Shown: positions 8,191 through 14,866 of the stretch, one piece after another
Numbering within the stretch: position 1 is the first letter of the stretch
How the letters are laid out: each line of letters starts with the position of its first letter
NCBI GenBank assembly: GCA_018715065.1
Contig: DVMJ01000103.1
Coordinates: 1 to 23,719, forward strand
DNA length: 23,719 bases
DNA from: Fimiplasma intestinipullorum
GTDB taxonomy: Bacteria > Bacillota_I > Bacilli_A > Erysipelotrichales > Coprobacillaceae
Direction of reading: 5' to 3'
Position numbers and translations under genes: made by a program
Notes under the pieces: model-generated
Database searches by the model: none
What the model was told of the DNA's origin: nothing
The model's input: only the letters and a program-made list of their open reading frames with translations

Positions 8191-8941
8191 GGAATTAGCT
8201 CGGATCGGCAATCGGCTGGTCTTGAATGCCTATGGAAAAACCTTGGTTGAAGATGGTCAAAAGATCCTGGAAGCGGTGGCGCAATTGGAGACCAAGCTTC
8301 AGGATCAGTATATTCAAAATCAGTTTATGCGCATTGGTTCCTGTGCCCCGGCGCCTCTATGGGCATTGCGCACGACCTTTGCGACTTATTATCCATGGCT
8401 ATCGATGAAGGATGAGGTTCAAGCGGATGCACAGGTGTTATTGGAACAACTGGAGAATCATCATTATGCAGCGATCATTCTGGATTATCCTGTACATCAT
8501 CCGGAACTTGAATGTATCAAGATCTGTGATGAGATCTTACATATTGCCACCACAGCTGATCAGCCGATTGCACAAAAGGAAACGGTCAGCTTTCACGAGC
8601 TGAATGGTTCCTATTTTCTCGAATACCAAAATACCGGTTACTGGCATGATCTCTGTACTGAACGCATGCCGGATTCGCGCTTTATTGTGGAAAATAATCT
8701 GGAGTTATATCAGATCATTCAGCGTCAGTCGATTCTTTATACGTTCCGTACAAGCCTGACCATCCCGCGTTTTCACCTCTATGAAGAGCGGATCTATCTG
8801 CCTTTCACGGATCCGGAGGCGACGCTCACATTTTATCTGGTGGGACCAAAGGAAATCTTTAACAAACTGCCAGAATTGGAAAAACACCTTCACGAAGTGA
8901 ACTGGGTACATTATCGCAGTGAAGATTTTGATGTAGGATAA
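8189..8941 (+). pseudogene. LysR-type regulator remnant lacking the DNA-binding domain
   Basis: The frame starts abruptly with RIGNRLVLNAYGKTL, which matches the end of the winged-helix domain and the start of the linker helix in LysR-type regulators. About 60 residues of helix-turn-helix that should come before are missing. The remainder is a full effector-binding domain of about 200 residues, with an LLEQLENHHYAAIILDYP segment typical of the first subdomain. The only possible start is TTG 8189, which sits inside the T-tract of a hairpin and has no ribosome site. I found no helix-turn-helix remnant upstream on either strand. A truncated effector domain cannot bind DNA. Expression is doubtful, because the hairpin would also sequester the start. 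It is most simply a decayed gene left by a deletion or rearrangement at about 8190. Confidence 0.75.
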
Positions 8942-8975
8942 CGAACAGGTTATGATTTTCAGCGTGTCTGGAACA

Positions 8976-8984
8976 TGATATAAT
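8976..8984 (+). promoter_or_regulatory. Extended -10 promoter of the S66 peptidase-NAD kinase pair
   Basis: TGATATAAT is a TGn-extended -10 with perfect TATAAT, 21 bases before the chosen start. The -35 region (TTTTCA at 8956) is weak, which is common with extended -10 promoters. Confidence 0.6.
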
Positions 8985-9005
8985 GAATAACAGGAGGCGA
9001 TGCCA

Positions 9006-9857
9006 ATGCTAGTGACAGGAGATACGATTGCATTTGTAGGACTGTCTGATCCGCGGCATGAGCGAGAGTGGATCCAGCTCGAAACGTTAAAAAACTTTTT
9101 TGCGTCATATGGCGTGAATGTCTTTATCAGTCCTTTATTATATGAAATGGAGTGTTCGCGTCCGGCATGGGCAAAGGAACTGATGCGCCTGTTTGAACAT
9201 CCGGATGTCAAGGCCATTTTTGATGTATCCGGGGGCAATTTAGCCAATGGCATTCTGCCTTATCTCGATTTTGAAAGGATTCGTCAGGCGGAGAAGCCTT
9301 TTTTTGGCTATAGTGATCTGACCTCTGTTTTAAATGCTATCTATACGATGACCGGCAAACCGAGTTATCTGTTTCAGCTGCGAACCCTATGCTGGTCACA
9401 GGCCAAACAACAACAGGCACGTTTGGTGGCATCTCTTTTTGAGCAGCGCCATGATTTGTTTGACGTTCAATGGGAATGGCTAAGCAGAGAGCGCATGCAT
9501 GGAGTGGTTGTCGGTGGGAATGTTCGTTGTTTTTTAAAACTGGCTGGGACCCCCTATTTTCCGGATCTCACTGAGCGGCTCTTATTTCTGGAGAGCTATG
9601 GTGGGAAAGAAAATCTCATCCGTTCCTATTTTTATCAGCTGGCAGGCATGGGTGCTTTTCAGAAGGCCAGCGGCTTAATGCTGGGAACTTTTACTGAACT
9701 GGAAAAAGAGGGCGGCAGGATCGAAGATATTGTACATGAAGTTGTGCCGGCCGATTTACCTGTCGTCAAGACGCGCCAGATCGGACACGGTGAGGATTCA
9801 CGCGCGCTTGTGATCGGAGAGACACTGCAATTAGAAAGAGGGGACAGTCATGCATAA
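9006..9857 (+). CDS. S66-family peptidase (LD-carboxypeptidase / MccF-like)
   Basis: A 283-residue serine peptidase of family S66, whose members trim the tetrapeptide of recycled peptidoglycan (LdcA) or cleave microcin C (MccF). The nucleophile is Ser103 in GYSD. Glu196 in LFLES and His261 in GHGED are placed as the other catalytic residues. The segment SGGNLANGILPYLDF matches the N-terminal Rossmann-like half. I chose ATG 9006 because AGGAGG (8992-8997) is eight bases upstream; the ATG at 9000 is too close. The 3' end overlaps the NAD kinase gene by eight bases, so both are on one transcript. The GYSD and SGGN context is closer to the MccF-like branch than to E. coli LdcA in my judgement. 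Substrate is not determined. Confidence 0.8.
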   Translation: MLVTGDTIAFVGLSDPRHEREWIQLETLKNFFASYGVNVFISPLLYEMECSRPAWAKELMRLFEHPDVKAIFDVSGGNLANGILPYLDFERIRQAEKPFFGYSDLTSVLNAIYTMTGKPSYLFQLRTLCWSQAKQQQARLVASLFEQRHDLFDVQWEWLSRERMHGVVVGGNVRCFLKLAGTPYFPDLTERLLFLESYGGKENLIRSYFYQLAGMGAFQKASGLMLGTFTELEKEGGRIEDIVHEVVPADLPVVKTRQIGHGEDSRALVIGETLQLERGDSHA

Positions 9858-10641
9858 ATTTATGATTTGCTTCAATGAACAAAATAATAAGAGCCGCGAA
9901 TACGCCGGTTTACTGATGGAGGCCTTTGCTTCCTTTATGCAGTATGATCCGGCACATCCTGATCTGGTCATCAGTGTGGGCGGGGATCGCACCATGCTGG
10001 ATACGATCCAAGCTTATGTCGGCCAAATCGAGACCACTTATTTTGTTGGATTGCATACAGGCAATCTGGGCTTTTATTCTGATTATAAAGAGGATGAATG
10101 GGAACGTCTGGTGGAGGATGTCAAGTATCACCATTATGAAATTGCCAGACGAAATCTTTTGGAGGTCTGTGTCAATGGCACCTCATCACAAAAGTATCTG
10201 GCACTCAATGAGATCCGCTTGGAACAAAATCGGCATACGCTGGTGCTGGATGTCCTGATCAATGGAGAGCATTTAGAGCGTTTTCGCGGGAATGGCTTAT
10301 GTGTCTCGACCCCGGCTGGATCCACGGCCTATAATCGGGCGTTAGGGGGCAGCATTGTTTCCTGCTCGATTCGTTCTTTACAGCTCGCTGAAATTGCCGG
10401 TATTCATCATAATGCCTATCGTTCTTTGGAGAACAGCCTGGTCCTCGATGATCAAACGACGATCACGCTCATCCCGGTCGGACAGAATCAGGCCGTTTTA
10501 GGGGTGGATCGTTTAAGTTTTGAAATGCAACATCTTCATTCGCTGACCGTCCGGGTTGCCGACTGTGATGCGATGTTTCTCCGACATCCGCATTTCAGCT
10601 TGACGCAGCGCTTGAAAAAGGCCTTTATTTCGGAAAAATAG
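9850..10641 (+). CDS. nadK: NAD kinase with altered GGDGT motif
   Basis: A 263-residue protein of the short NAD kinase type found in Bacillota, which makes NADP from NAD and ATP. Family marks are present: VGLHTGNLGFYSD (66-78), the adenine-binding LNE (119-121) and STPAGSTAYN (153-162) in the glycine-rich region. Two normally invariant positions differ. The catalytic-loop motif GGDGT reads GGDRT (44-48), and the RGDGL stretch reads RGNGL (146-150). Each change needs one base (GGC to CGC, GAT to AAT in the usual codons). The key aspartate D46 is kept. An arginine at the loop glycine could disturb phosphate binding, so activity is worth testing. NAD kinase is normally essential, so loss is unlikely unless another copy exists outside. 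The gene overlaps the S66 peptidase by eight bases. Confidence 0.85.
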   Translation: MHKFMICFNEQNNKSREYAGLLMEAFASFMQYDPAHPDLVISVGGDRTMLDTIQAYVGQIETTYFVGLHTGNLGFYSDYKEDEWERLVEDVKYHHYEIARRNLLEVCVNGTSSQKYLALNEIRLEQNRHTLVLDVLINGEHLERFRGNGLCVSTPAGSTAYNRALGGSIVSCSIRSLQLAEIAGIHHNAYRSLENSLVLDDQTTITLIPVGQNQAVLGVDRLSFEMQHLHSLTVRVADCDAMFLRHPHFSLTQRLKKAFISEK

Positions 10642-10665
10642 TCCGTTAAAGATGTGTTAAGGACA

Positions 10666-10694
10666 TTGACATTATGCGCATTGCTTTATAAAAT
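10666..10694 (+). promoter_or_regulatory. Strong sigma-70-type promoter of the 109-residue protein gene
   Basis: A perfect TTGACA is followed after 17 bases by TAAAAT. The chosen ATG lies 23 bases downstream of the -10. It begins 25 bases after the NAD kinase stop. Confidence 0.75.
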
Positions 10695-10716
10695 AATCCT
10701 AAAAGGAGGGGGTTAT

Positions 10717-11046
10717 ATGCCTAGAACAACCATTCAAGTATCTTTTCAGGATGCCCAGGCCCATGTCCATGAGGCGGTGAAAAAGATCCTGCTGGAAGCG
10801 GGATATCATGAGGTGGCTTATGGAGATGAAATCGTCTGGAAGAAAGGGACCGGTATGCTGACGGCCATGCAGTATATTAAAATCACTTACCAGGGGAATA
10901 CCTTGTTTTTATCCGGCTGGACACGCGTCGGTTTAGGACAGTATGGGTTTAAAGAACAGGATTTAGAGGGTTTTGTGGCGGCGATTCCGAAAAAAATGGT
11001 TAAAAAAGTGATGGAGCGCATTCAAAGCGCAGTCGCACATATGTAA
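10717..11046 (+). CDS. Small conserved-looking protein of unknown function
   Basis: A 109-residue soluble protein that I do not recognise. The start is ATG 10717, preceded by AAAAGGAGGGGG; an upstream in-frame start at 10654 lies within the promoter and is rejected. The N-terminal part looks like an amphipathic helix after a beta strand (IQVSFQDAQAHVHEAVKKIL). The middle has alternating short strands (EIVWKK, YIKITYQG, TLFLSGWTR), and the C-terminus has a basic amphipathic helix (PKKMVKKVMERIQ). This looks like a small alpha/beta domain. There is no signal peptide, membrane segment or metal motif. It has its own promoter and a terminator shared with the convergent nfnB gene, so it is a stand-alone unit with apparently strong expression. 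Confidence 0.7.
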   Translation: MPRTTIQVSFQDAQAHVHEAVKKILLEAGYHEVAYGDEIVWKKGTGMLTAMQYIKITYQGNTLFLSGWTRVGLGQYGFKEQDLEGFVAAIPKKMVKKVMERIQSAVAHM

Positions 11047-11077
11047 AAAAGCTCAGATCAATCGATCCGAGCTTTTT
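11046..11077. terminator. Bidirectional terminator between the small protein gene and nfnB
   Basis: AAAAAGCTC (11046-11054) pairs with GAGCTTTTT (11069-11077), with an inner GATC/GATC pairing separated by one mismatch. A-tract and T-tract flank the stem, so it works for the convergent genes on both strands. Confidence 0.85.
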
Positions 11078-11090
11078 ATCTATCTGAAAG

Positions 11091-12479
11091 TTATTGCTGG
11101 CTGAGCGCTTCGTCGATCGCTTTCGCTGCTTTCTTACCGGCTCCCATCGCCAGGATGACGGTGGCTGCACCACTGACAGCGTCACCACCGGCATAGACGC
11201 CTTCTTTGCTTGTTTTCATGGTTTCTTCATCAACGATGATACCGCCCCATGACTGTGTATCCAAACCTGGTGTGGTCTGACGAATCAATGGATTTGGACT
11301 CTGACCGATGGCGACAATGACGGTTCCTGTCTCAATCGTAAATTCACTGCCTTCTTTTTTGATTGGACGACGTCTTCCGGAAGCATCCGGTTCGCCTAAT
11401 TCCATTTCCACGCATTCCATGGATTTGACCCAGCCATCTTCGCCGTTGATACGGGTTGGATTGGTTAAAAGTTTAAAGATGATGCCTTCTTCTTTGGCGT
11501 GATGCACTTCTTCGGCTCTTGCTGGGATCTCCTGTTCACCTCGACGGTAAACAATATAGACTTCTTTTGCGCCTAATCGTTTGGCAGTACGAGCAGCATC
11601 CATGGCCACATTACCGGCACCAATGACACAGACGGTATCGGAGATCTTGACAGGCGTTGGATGTTGAGGGAATTCGTATCCTTTCATCAGATTGACGCGG
11701 GTCAAAAATTCATTGGCTGCATAGACGCCATTCAGATTTTCACCGGGGATATTCTGGAAACGAGGCAGACCGGCACCGGTACCGACAAAGATGGCCTCAT
11801 AGCCCTGTTCCTGTAATTCGTCGATCGTGATGGAACGTCCGACAACAACATTGGTCTCAAAGTCGACACCTAGCGCCTTGATGGTATCGACTTCTTTTTG
11901 TACTAAATCTTTAGGCAGACGGAATTCAGGAATACCATAGACCAGCACACCGCCGGTTTTATGCAGTGCTTCAAAGACAGTCACTTCATAGCCTTTTTTA
12001 GCGAGTTCTCCGGCACAGGTCAGACCTGCAGGTCCACTGCCGATGATCGCTACTTTGTGATGATTGGCAGCCACTGGACTAGGCGCGGCGGTTGCATGCT
12101 GCATATGGTAGTCAGCCACAAAACGTTCCAGACGGCCAATCCCGACAGGTTCTCCCTTGAAACCACGGACACATTTGCCTTCACACTGATTTTCCTGTGG
12201 GCAGACACGGCCGCAGATAGCAGGCAGTGCATTTTCTGTGGTGATGATCTCATACGCTTTTTCAAAATTTCCTTTAGCGACCTCAGCAATAAATTCTGGG
12301 ATCGGTACGCCGACCGGACACCCTTTCTTACAGAGCGGATTCTTACAATTGAGACAGCGAGTGGCTTCTTCCATCGCCATTTCTTTTGTATAGCCTTTAG
12401 CGACTTCCTCAAAATTATGATTACGAATATCAGGTGCCTGTTCAGGCATCTTGACTTTTTCTAATGACATGTTTGGCAT
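11091..12479 (-). CDS. nfnB: NfnB, large subunit of electron-bifurcating ferredoxin:NADP oxidoreductase
   Basis: A 462-residue flavoprotein of the glutamate-synthase small-subunit family. The N-terminal domain has cysteines for two [4Fe-4S] clusters: C42, C45, C50 and C54, then C89, C93, C99 and C103. An FAD-binding GSGPAG motif follows (about residue 140), then an NADPH-binding GAGNVAMD region (about 280) and a C-terminal GGDAVSG motif that closes the FAD site. The partner gene immediately upstream encodes an NfnA-like subunit, and the pair is diagnostic of NfnAB, which couples NADH and reduced ferredoxin to NADP reduction in anaerobes. The start ATG overlaps the nfnA stop (TAATG) and has GGGGGTG upstream. 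Databases often label such proteins GltA (glutamate synthase small subunit); the neighbour and the absence of a large GltB subunit in the window favour NfnB. All cofactor residues appear intact. Confidence 0.85.
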   Translation of the reverse strand: MPNMSLEKVKMPEQAPDIRNHNFEEVAKGYTKEMAMEEATRCLNCKNPLCKKGCPVGVPIPEFIAEVAKGNFEKAYEIITTENALPAICGRVCPQENQCEGKCVRGFKGEPVGIGRLERFVADYHMQHATAAPSPVAANHHKVAIIGSGPAGLTCAGELAKKGYEVTVFEALHKTGGVLVYGIPEFRLPKDLVQKEVDTIKALGVDFETNVVVGRSITIDELQEQGYEAIFVGTGAGLPRFQNIPGENLNGVYAANEFLTRVNLMKGYEFPQHPTPVKISDTVCVIGAGNVAMDAARTAKRLGAKEVYIVYRRGEQEIPARAEEVHHAKEEGIIFKLLTNPTRINGEDGWVKSMECVEMELGEPDASGRRRPIKKEGSEFTIETGTVIVAIGQSPNPLIRQTTPGLDTQSWGGIIVDEETMKTSKEGVYAGGDAVSGAATVILAMGAGKKAAKAIDEALSQQ

Positions 12480-13312
12480 TATCGTTTCACCCCCGTTAAA
12501 TGGCAAATATGTGCTTCTTCTGATTTAAACATGCGCTGACGACTGATCAGTTCATCAAAGTCAACCAGGAAACCGTCAAAATCCGGACCGTCTACACAGG
12601 CGAATTTGACTTTTCCATCGATCGTAACACGGCAGCAGCCACACATGCCGGTTCCATCGATCATGATTGGATTTAAAGAGACCATGGTCTTGACATTGTA
12701 AGGTTTGGTTACACCGACAACGGCTTTCATCATTGGAACTGGTCCGATCGCAATGACTTCGTCGATCTGTTCTCCACTCTCGAGCAATCTGGACAGAACG
12801 GTGGTACCAAATCCCTTTTCACCGAGCGAACCATCATCCGTGGTGATGTAGACATGATCGCAGAATGCTTCAAAGCGTTCTTTCCAAAGAATGTACTGCG
12901 CTTCACGACCGCCGATGATCACATCGACCTTTGCTCCCTGGCTGGCGAGCTTGCGCAACTGAGGGTAGAGTGGGGCACTGCCGACACCACCGGCAACACC
13001 GACGATATGCATGCCCTTTTCACCATGTAATTCTGTTGGTACGCCTAAAGGACCCACAAAATCGGTCAGGCAATCGCCCTGTTCTAATTTTGCTAACTGA
13101 GCTGTGGAATAACCGACGATCTGGTAGATGATCGTGACGGTTTCTTTTTCGCGGTCATAATCAGCAATCGTTAAAGGAATTCGTTCTCCATCCTCGCCGA
13201 CTCTTAAAATAATGAACTGGCCGGGTTCACATTTACGAGCGACAAAAGGGGCATGAATCTCCATCATTTCAACGACATCATTCATTTTTTCTTTTTTGAC
13301 TATTTCGTACAT
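12479..13312 (-). CDS. nfnA: NfnA, small subunit of electron-bifurcating ferredoxin:NADP oxidoreductase
   Basis: A 277-residue ferredoxin-reductase-like protein related to PyrK (the dihydroorotate dehydrogenase electron-transfer subunit). The FAD domain has RIPLTIAD (flavin-binding R-x-x-S/T type) in the first third. A glycine-rich GVAGGVGSAPLYP nucleotide-binding stretch follows. The C-terminal [2Fe-2S] site is GMCGCCRV followed by FACVDGPDFDG. This subunit binds NAD(H) and transfers electrons to NfnB. Two adjacent ATG codons exist; the one at 13312 lies eight bases from AGAGG and gives the usual MYEIV start, while 13315 would add one residue. It is the first gene of the pair and is transcribed leftwards from the promoter at 13392-13421. 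An inverted repeat at 13356-13377 may regulate it. Confidence 0.85.
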   Translation of the reverse strand: MYEIVKKEKMNDVVEMMEIHAPFVARKCEPGQFIILRVGEDGERIPLTIADYDREKETVTIIYQIVGYSTAQLAKLEQGDCLTDFVGPLGVPTELHGEKGMHIVGVAGGVGSAPLYPQLRKLASQGAKVDVIIGGREAQYILWKERFEAFCDHVYITTDDGSLGEKGFGTTVLSRLLESGEQIDEVIAIGPVPMMKAVVGVTKPYNVKTMVSLNPIMIDGTGMCGCCRVTIDGKVKFACVDGPDFDGFLVDFDELISRQRMFKSEEAHICHLTGVKR

Positions 13313-13355
13313 CATTTCAACCTCTTTTCTCTTGCACTTCATGATACCATCTTTC

Positions 13356-13377
13356 TAGAGTGCTGGCGATCACTCTA
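13356..13377. promoter_or_regulatory. Putative operator in the nfnAB leader
   Basis: TAGAGTG and CACTCTA form a perfect seven-base inverted repeat with an eight-base spacer. It sits just downstream of the nfn -10 and upstream of the ribosome site, where a bound repressor could block transcription. It is not a Rex-type site (TTGTGA). It could also form an RNA hairpin. The regulator is unknown. Confidence 0.4.
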
Positions 13378-13391
13378 ACAAAGGTAATTTT

Positions 13392-13421
13392 ATTATAAGC
13401 GAAGATGGGGAATTTGTACAA
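13392..13421 (-). promoter_or_regulatory. Promoter of nfnAB
   Basis: On the minus strand TTGTAC (13416-13421) is followed after 18 bases by a perfect TATAAT (13392-13397). It is about 80 bases before the nfnA start. Confidence 0.6.
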
Positions 13422-13466
13422 TAGAGAATGCTCATAGTGGTATGCGTTTCTTGTATAGTTTATTGT

Positions 13467-13494
13467 TTGAAAGCGCTTAGTAAAGTGGTATAAT
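13467..13494 (+). promoter_or_regulatory. Promoter of the HPr-like gene
   Basis: TTGAAA (13467) and TATAAT (13489) are separated by 16 bases, with a TGG extension before the -10. The ribosome site AAAGGAG and the ATG follow within 25 bases of the -10. Confidence 0.75.
13468..13481 (+). promoter_or_regulatory. Catabolite-responsive element (cre) over the -35 box
   Basis: TGAAAGCGCTTAGT matches the cre consensus TGWAARCGYTWNCW at 13 of 14 positions, with the core AAAGCGCTT fully palindromic. It overlaps the -35 box, a position where CcpA would repress. CcpA binds such sites with Ser-phosphorylated HPr or Crh, so the gene it controls may feed back on itself. Confidence 0.7.
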
Positions 13495-13518
13495 AAAGGT
13501 ATCAAAGGAGTGAGGCTT

Positions 13519-13782
13519 ATGCAGGAAACATTTGAATTTGTTGTCAGCAATCCCATGGGATTACACGCGAATATCGCTGATCAGCTTGCCCGGACGGCCA
13601 GTCTCTATCAGTCTGATTTTACGTTGAACTATGATGGCCGAACTGTCAATCTGAAATCAGTGATGGGTGTCATTTCCTTAGGGGTTCCACAAAAGGCCAG
13701 GTTATCCATCGTGGTAAGTGGAAATGATGCGAAAGCGGGAATTGCCGCATTGACCAAAAAAATTCAGGAACTGGCTTTATGA
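13519..13782 (+). CDS. HPr-like phosphocarrier/regulatory protein with a non-canonical active site
   Basis: An 87-residue protein with the HPr fold and length. HPr passes phosphate from enzyme I to sugar-specific PTS enzymes by its active His, and in Bacillota it is also phosphorylated on Ser46 to act with CcpA. Here the active His is kept (His16 in GLH), but the near-invariant Arg-Pro that follows is replaced: GLHARPA reads GLHANIA. The regulatory serine region is well conserved (KSVMGVISLGV, Ser47). This combination suggests a paralogue that is weak in PTS transfer but competent for HPr-kinase regulation, somewhat like Crh, which has lost the His instead. The start is ATG 13519 with AAAGGAG eight bases before; a GTG at 13510 is part of the ribosome site. 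It is single, under a cre-bearing promoter, and ends in a terminator. Enzyme I is not in the window. Confidence 0.8.
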   Translation: MQETFEFVVSNPMGLHANIADQLARTASLYQSDFTLNYDGRTVNLKSVMGVISLGVPQKARLSIVVSGNDAKAGIAALTKKIQELAL

Positions 13783-13808
13783 TCCTCTTTAGTGAGGATC
13801 TTTTCTTT
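13781..13808 (+). terminator. Terminator of the HPr-like gene
   Basis: GATCCTC and GAGGATC pair perfectly with a six-base loop and are followed by TTTTCTTT. The stem begins inside the stop codon. Confidence 0.85.
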
Positions 13809-13816
13809 GGTATAAT
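13808..13816 (+). promoter_or_regulatory. Extended -10 promoter of the histidine phosphatase gene
   Basis: TGGTATAAT is a TGn-extended perfect -10, 19 bases before the ATG. Its -35 region lies within the terminator hairpin just upstream and has no clear consensus. Confidence 0.5.
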
Positions 13817-13835
13817 GGAGGGGGAGGAAAAGAAG

Positions 13836-14408
13836 ATGAAAGCATTGACTTTGTATTTTTTACGTCATGGCAAGACCTGGTTCAACGAAAAAAATATCGT
13901 TCAGGGATGGTGCGATTCACTGTTGACAGATGAATCGATCCAATTGGCTCAGGCGGCGCAAAAGCAATGGCAGGAACATGGGATTGTTTTTGATCATGCC
14001 TATGTTTCGCCGACCCTTCGCACACGGCAAACCCTGCATGCGGTGGCCAGGGATGTACCTTATACCGAGATGGCGGATCTGATGGAGATCCATTATGGCT
14101 ATTTAGAGGGTGAATCAGCGAAGACCTTACAGCTGTTTTATCCTGAACGCTATGATTTTGATCATTTCAAAGGCTTTGCGGGCGGTGAAAACTGGATCCA
14201 GGCAGGCGGACGTTTTAAAAGGGCGCTAGAGACCATTGTGGCAGAGGCACAAGATGGTCAAAAACTGTTGATTGTGACGCATGGGGCCATTATGACCTGG
14301 TTCTTGCATCAGCTTGATGAAAAAATAACAACGAAAGTTCCGAATCTATGTCTTTGTGAAGTGGAATATCTGGATGGCAGGATGGCTATCAAAAAAATCA
14401 ATGCCTAA
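13836..14408 (+). CDS. Histidine phosphatase family protein (phosphoglycerate mutase-like)
   Basis: A 190-residue enzyme of the phosphoglycerate-mutase/histidine-phosphatase superfamily. The phosphohistidine is His11 in LRHGKT. The motif SPTLRTRQT gives the second phosphate-binding arginine. The acid is in MEIHYGYLEG, and the second catalytic His is in VTHGAIM. The length and the absence of the long insertion of true dPGM glycolytic mutases suggest a phosphatase (broad-specificity, PhoE- or CobC-like) rather than the glycolytic enzyme. The start ATG 13836 has GGGGAGGAAAAG upstream; an earlier in-frame start at 13779 would overlap the HPr-like stop and the terminator. The stop overlaps the convergent HD gene by four bases. 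The substrate cannot be named from sequence. Confidence 0.8.
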   Translation: MKALTLYFLRHGKTWFNEKNIVQGWCDSLLTDESIQLAQAAQKQWQEHGIVFDHAYVSPTLRTRQTLHAVARDVPYTEMADLMEIHYGYLEGESAKTLQLFYPERYDFDHFKGFAGGENWIQAGGRFKRALETIVAEAQDGQKLLIVTHGAIMTWFLHQLDEKITTKVPNLCLCEVEYLDGRMAIKKINA

Positions 14409-14866
14409 GCATTGATCCATGATAATAGACGCGCCTGGCGTGTCTTTTCTTTTTGGCTGACCTTTAGCTTTTGGTTTTCCAGCATGTGCGCCAGGACATC
14501 GGCATCCTTGAGCAGTTCATCATAGGCATCGTGGATGTGTTCTTTGTCTGAATGATGTCGGATGGCGCAAGTCATCAGTTGTATTTCATCAGTGGTGAAT
14601 AGATGGGCTTGTTGGAAGATTTCGGCCGCCTTCTGGGCGCTTTTTGACGCATGATCCTGACTGTCACCGGTCAGATAGGTGTGAATGTCATGATAGAGAC
14701 CGATGATGCCTGCCAGTTCGGGATCTAAGTGACGCTGATGCGCCAGCAGCATGGCCATTTTGGAAACACAAAGCGAGTGATCATAGGCTTCCTGGCGGCG
14801 TTCAGGAAAAAAGATGCGTTCACAGAGCCTGAAAAACTGCTGTTCAAGCTGGTCGAGTCGGTACAT
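14405..14866 (-). CDS. HD-domain phosphohydrolase
   Basis: A 153-residue all-helical HD protein. Metal ligands are visible: His30 (DHS), His59-Asp60 in LYHDIH, further histidines in RHHSDK (104-105), and Asp121 or Asp123 in LLKDADVLA. HD proteins hydrolyse phosphate esters, often nucleotides or (p)ppGpp. This one is small and lacks the RelA/SpoT extra domains, so a nucleotide phosphohydrolase role is likely but unspecific. Its ATG overlaps the stop of the rRNA methyltransferase gene (TAATG), so it is the second gene of that minus-strand pair and depends on coupled translation, since no good ribosome site is seen. Its 3' end overlaps the convergent phosphatase gene by four bases, and no terminator is visible between them. 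Confidence 0.78.
   Translation of the reverse strand: MYRLDQLEQQFFRLCERIFFPERRQEAYDHSLCVSKMAMLLAHQRHLDPELAGIIGLYHDIHTYLTGDSQDHASKSAQKAAEIFQQAHLFTTDEIQLMTCAIRHHSDKEHIHDAYDELLKDADVLAHMLENQKLKVSQKEKTRQARLLSWINA

Noticed and set aside
9000..9005. ATG 9000 as start of the S66 peptidase
   Set aside because: Only two bases from AGGAGG; ATG 9006 has proper spacing.
8705..9253. Minus-strand open frame of 182 codons across the LysR remnant and the S66 peptidase gene
   Set aside because: It spans a real promoter and the start of the peptidase gene, with no ribosome site or recognisable motif.
11961..12464. Plus-strand open frame of 167 codons opposite nfnB
   Set aside because: Antisense shadow of a well-identified gene; its cysteines and phenylalanines mirror the sense codons.
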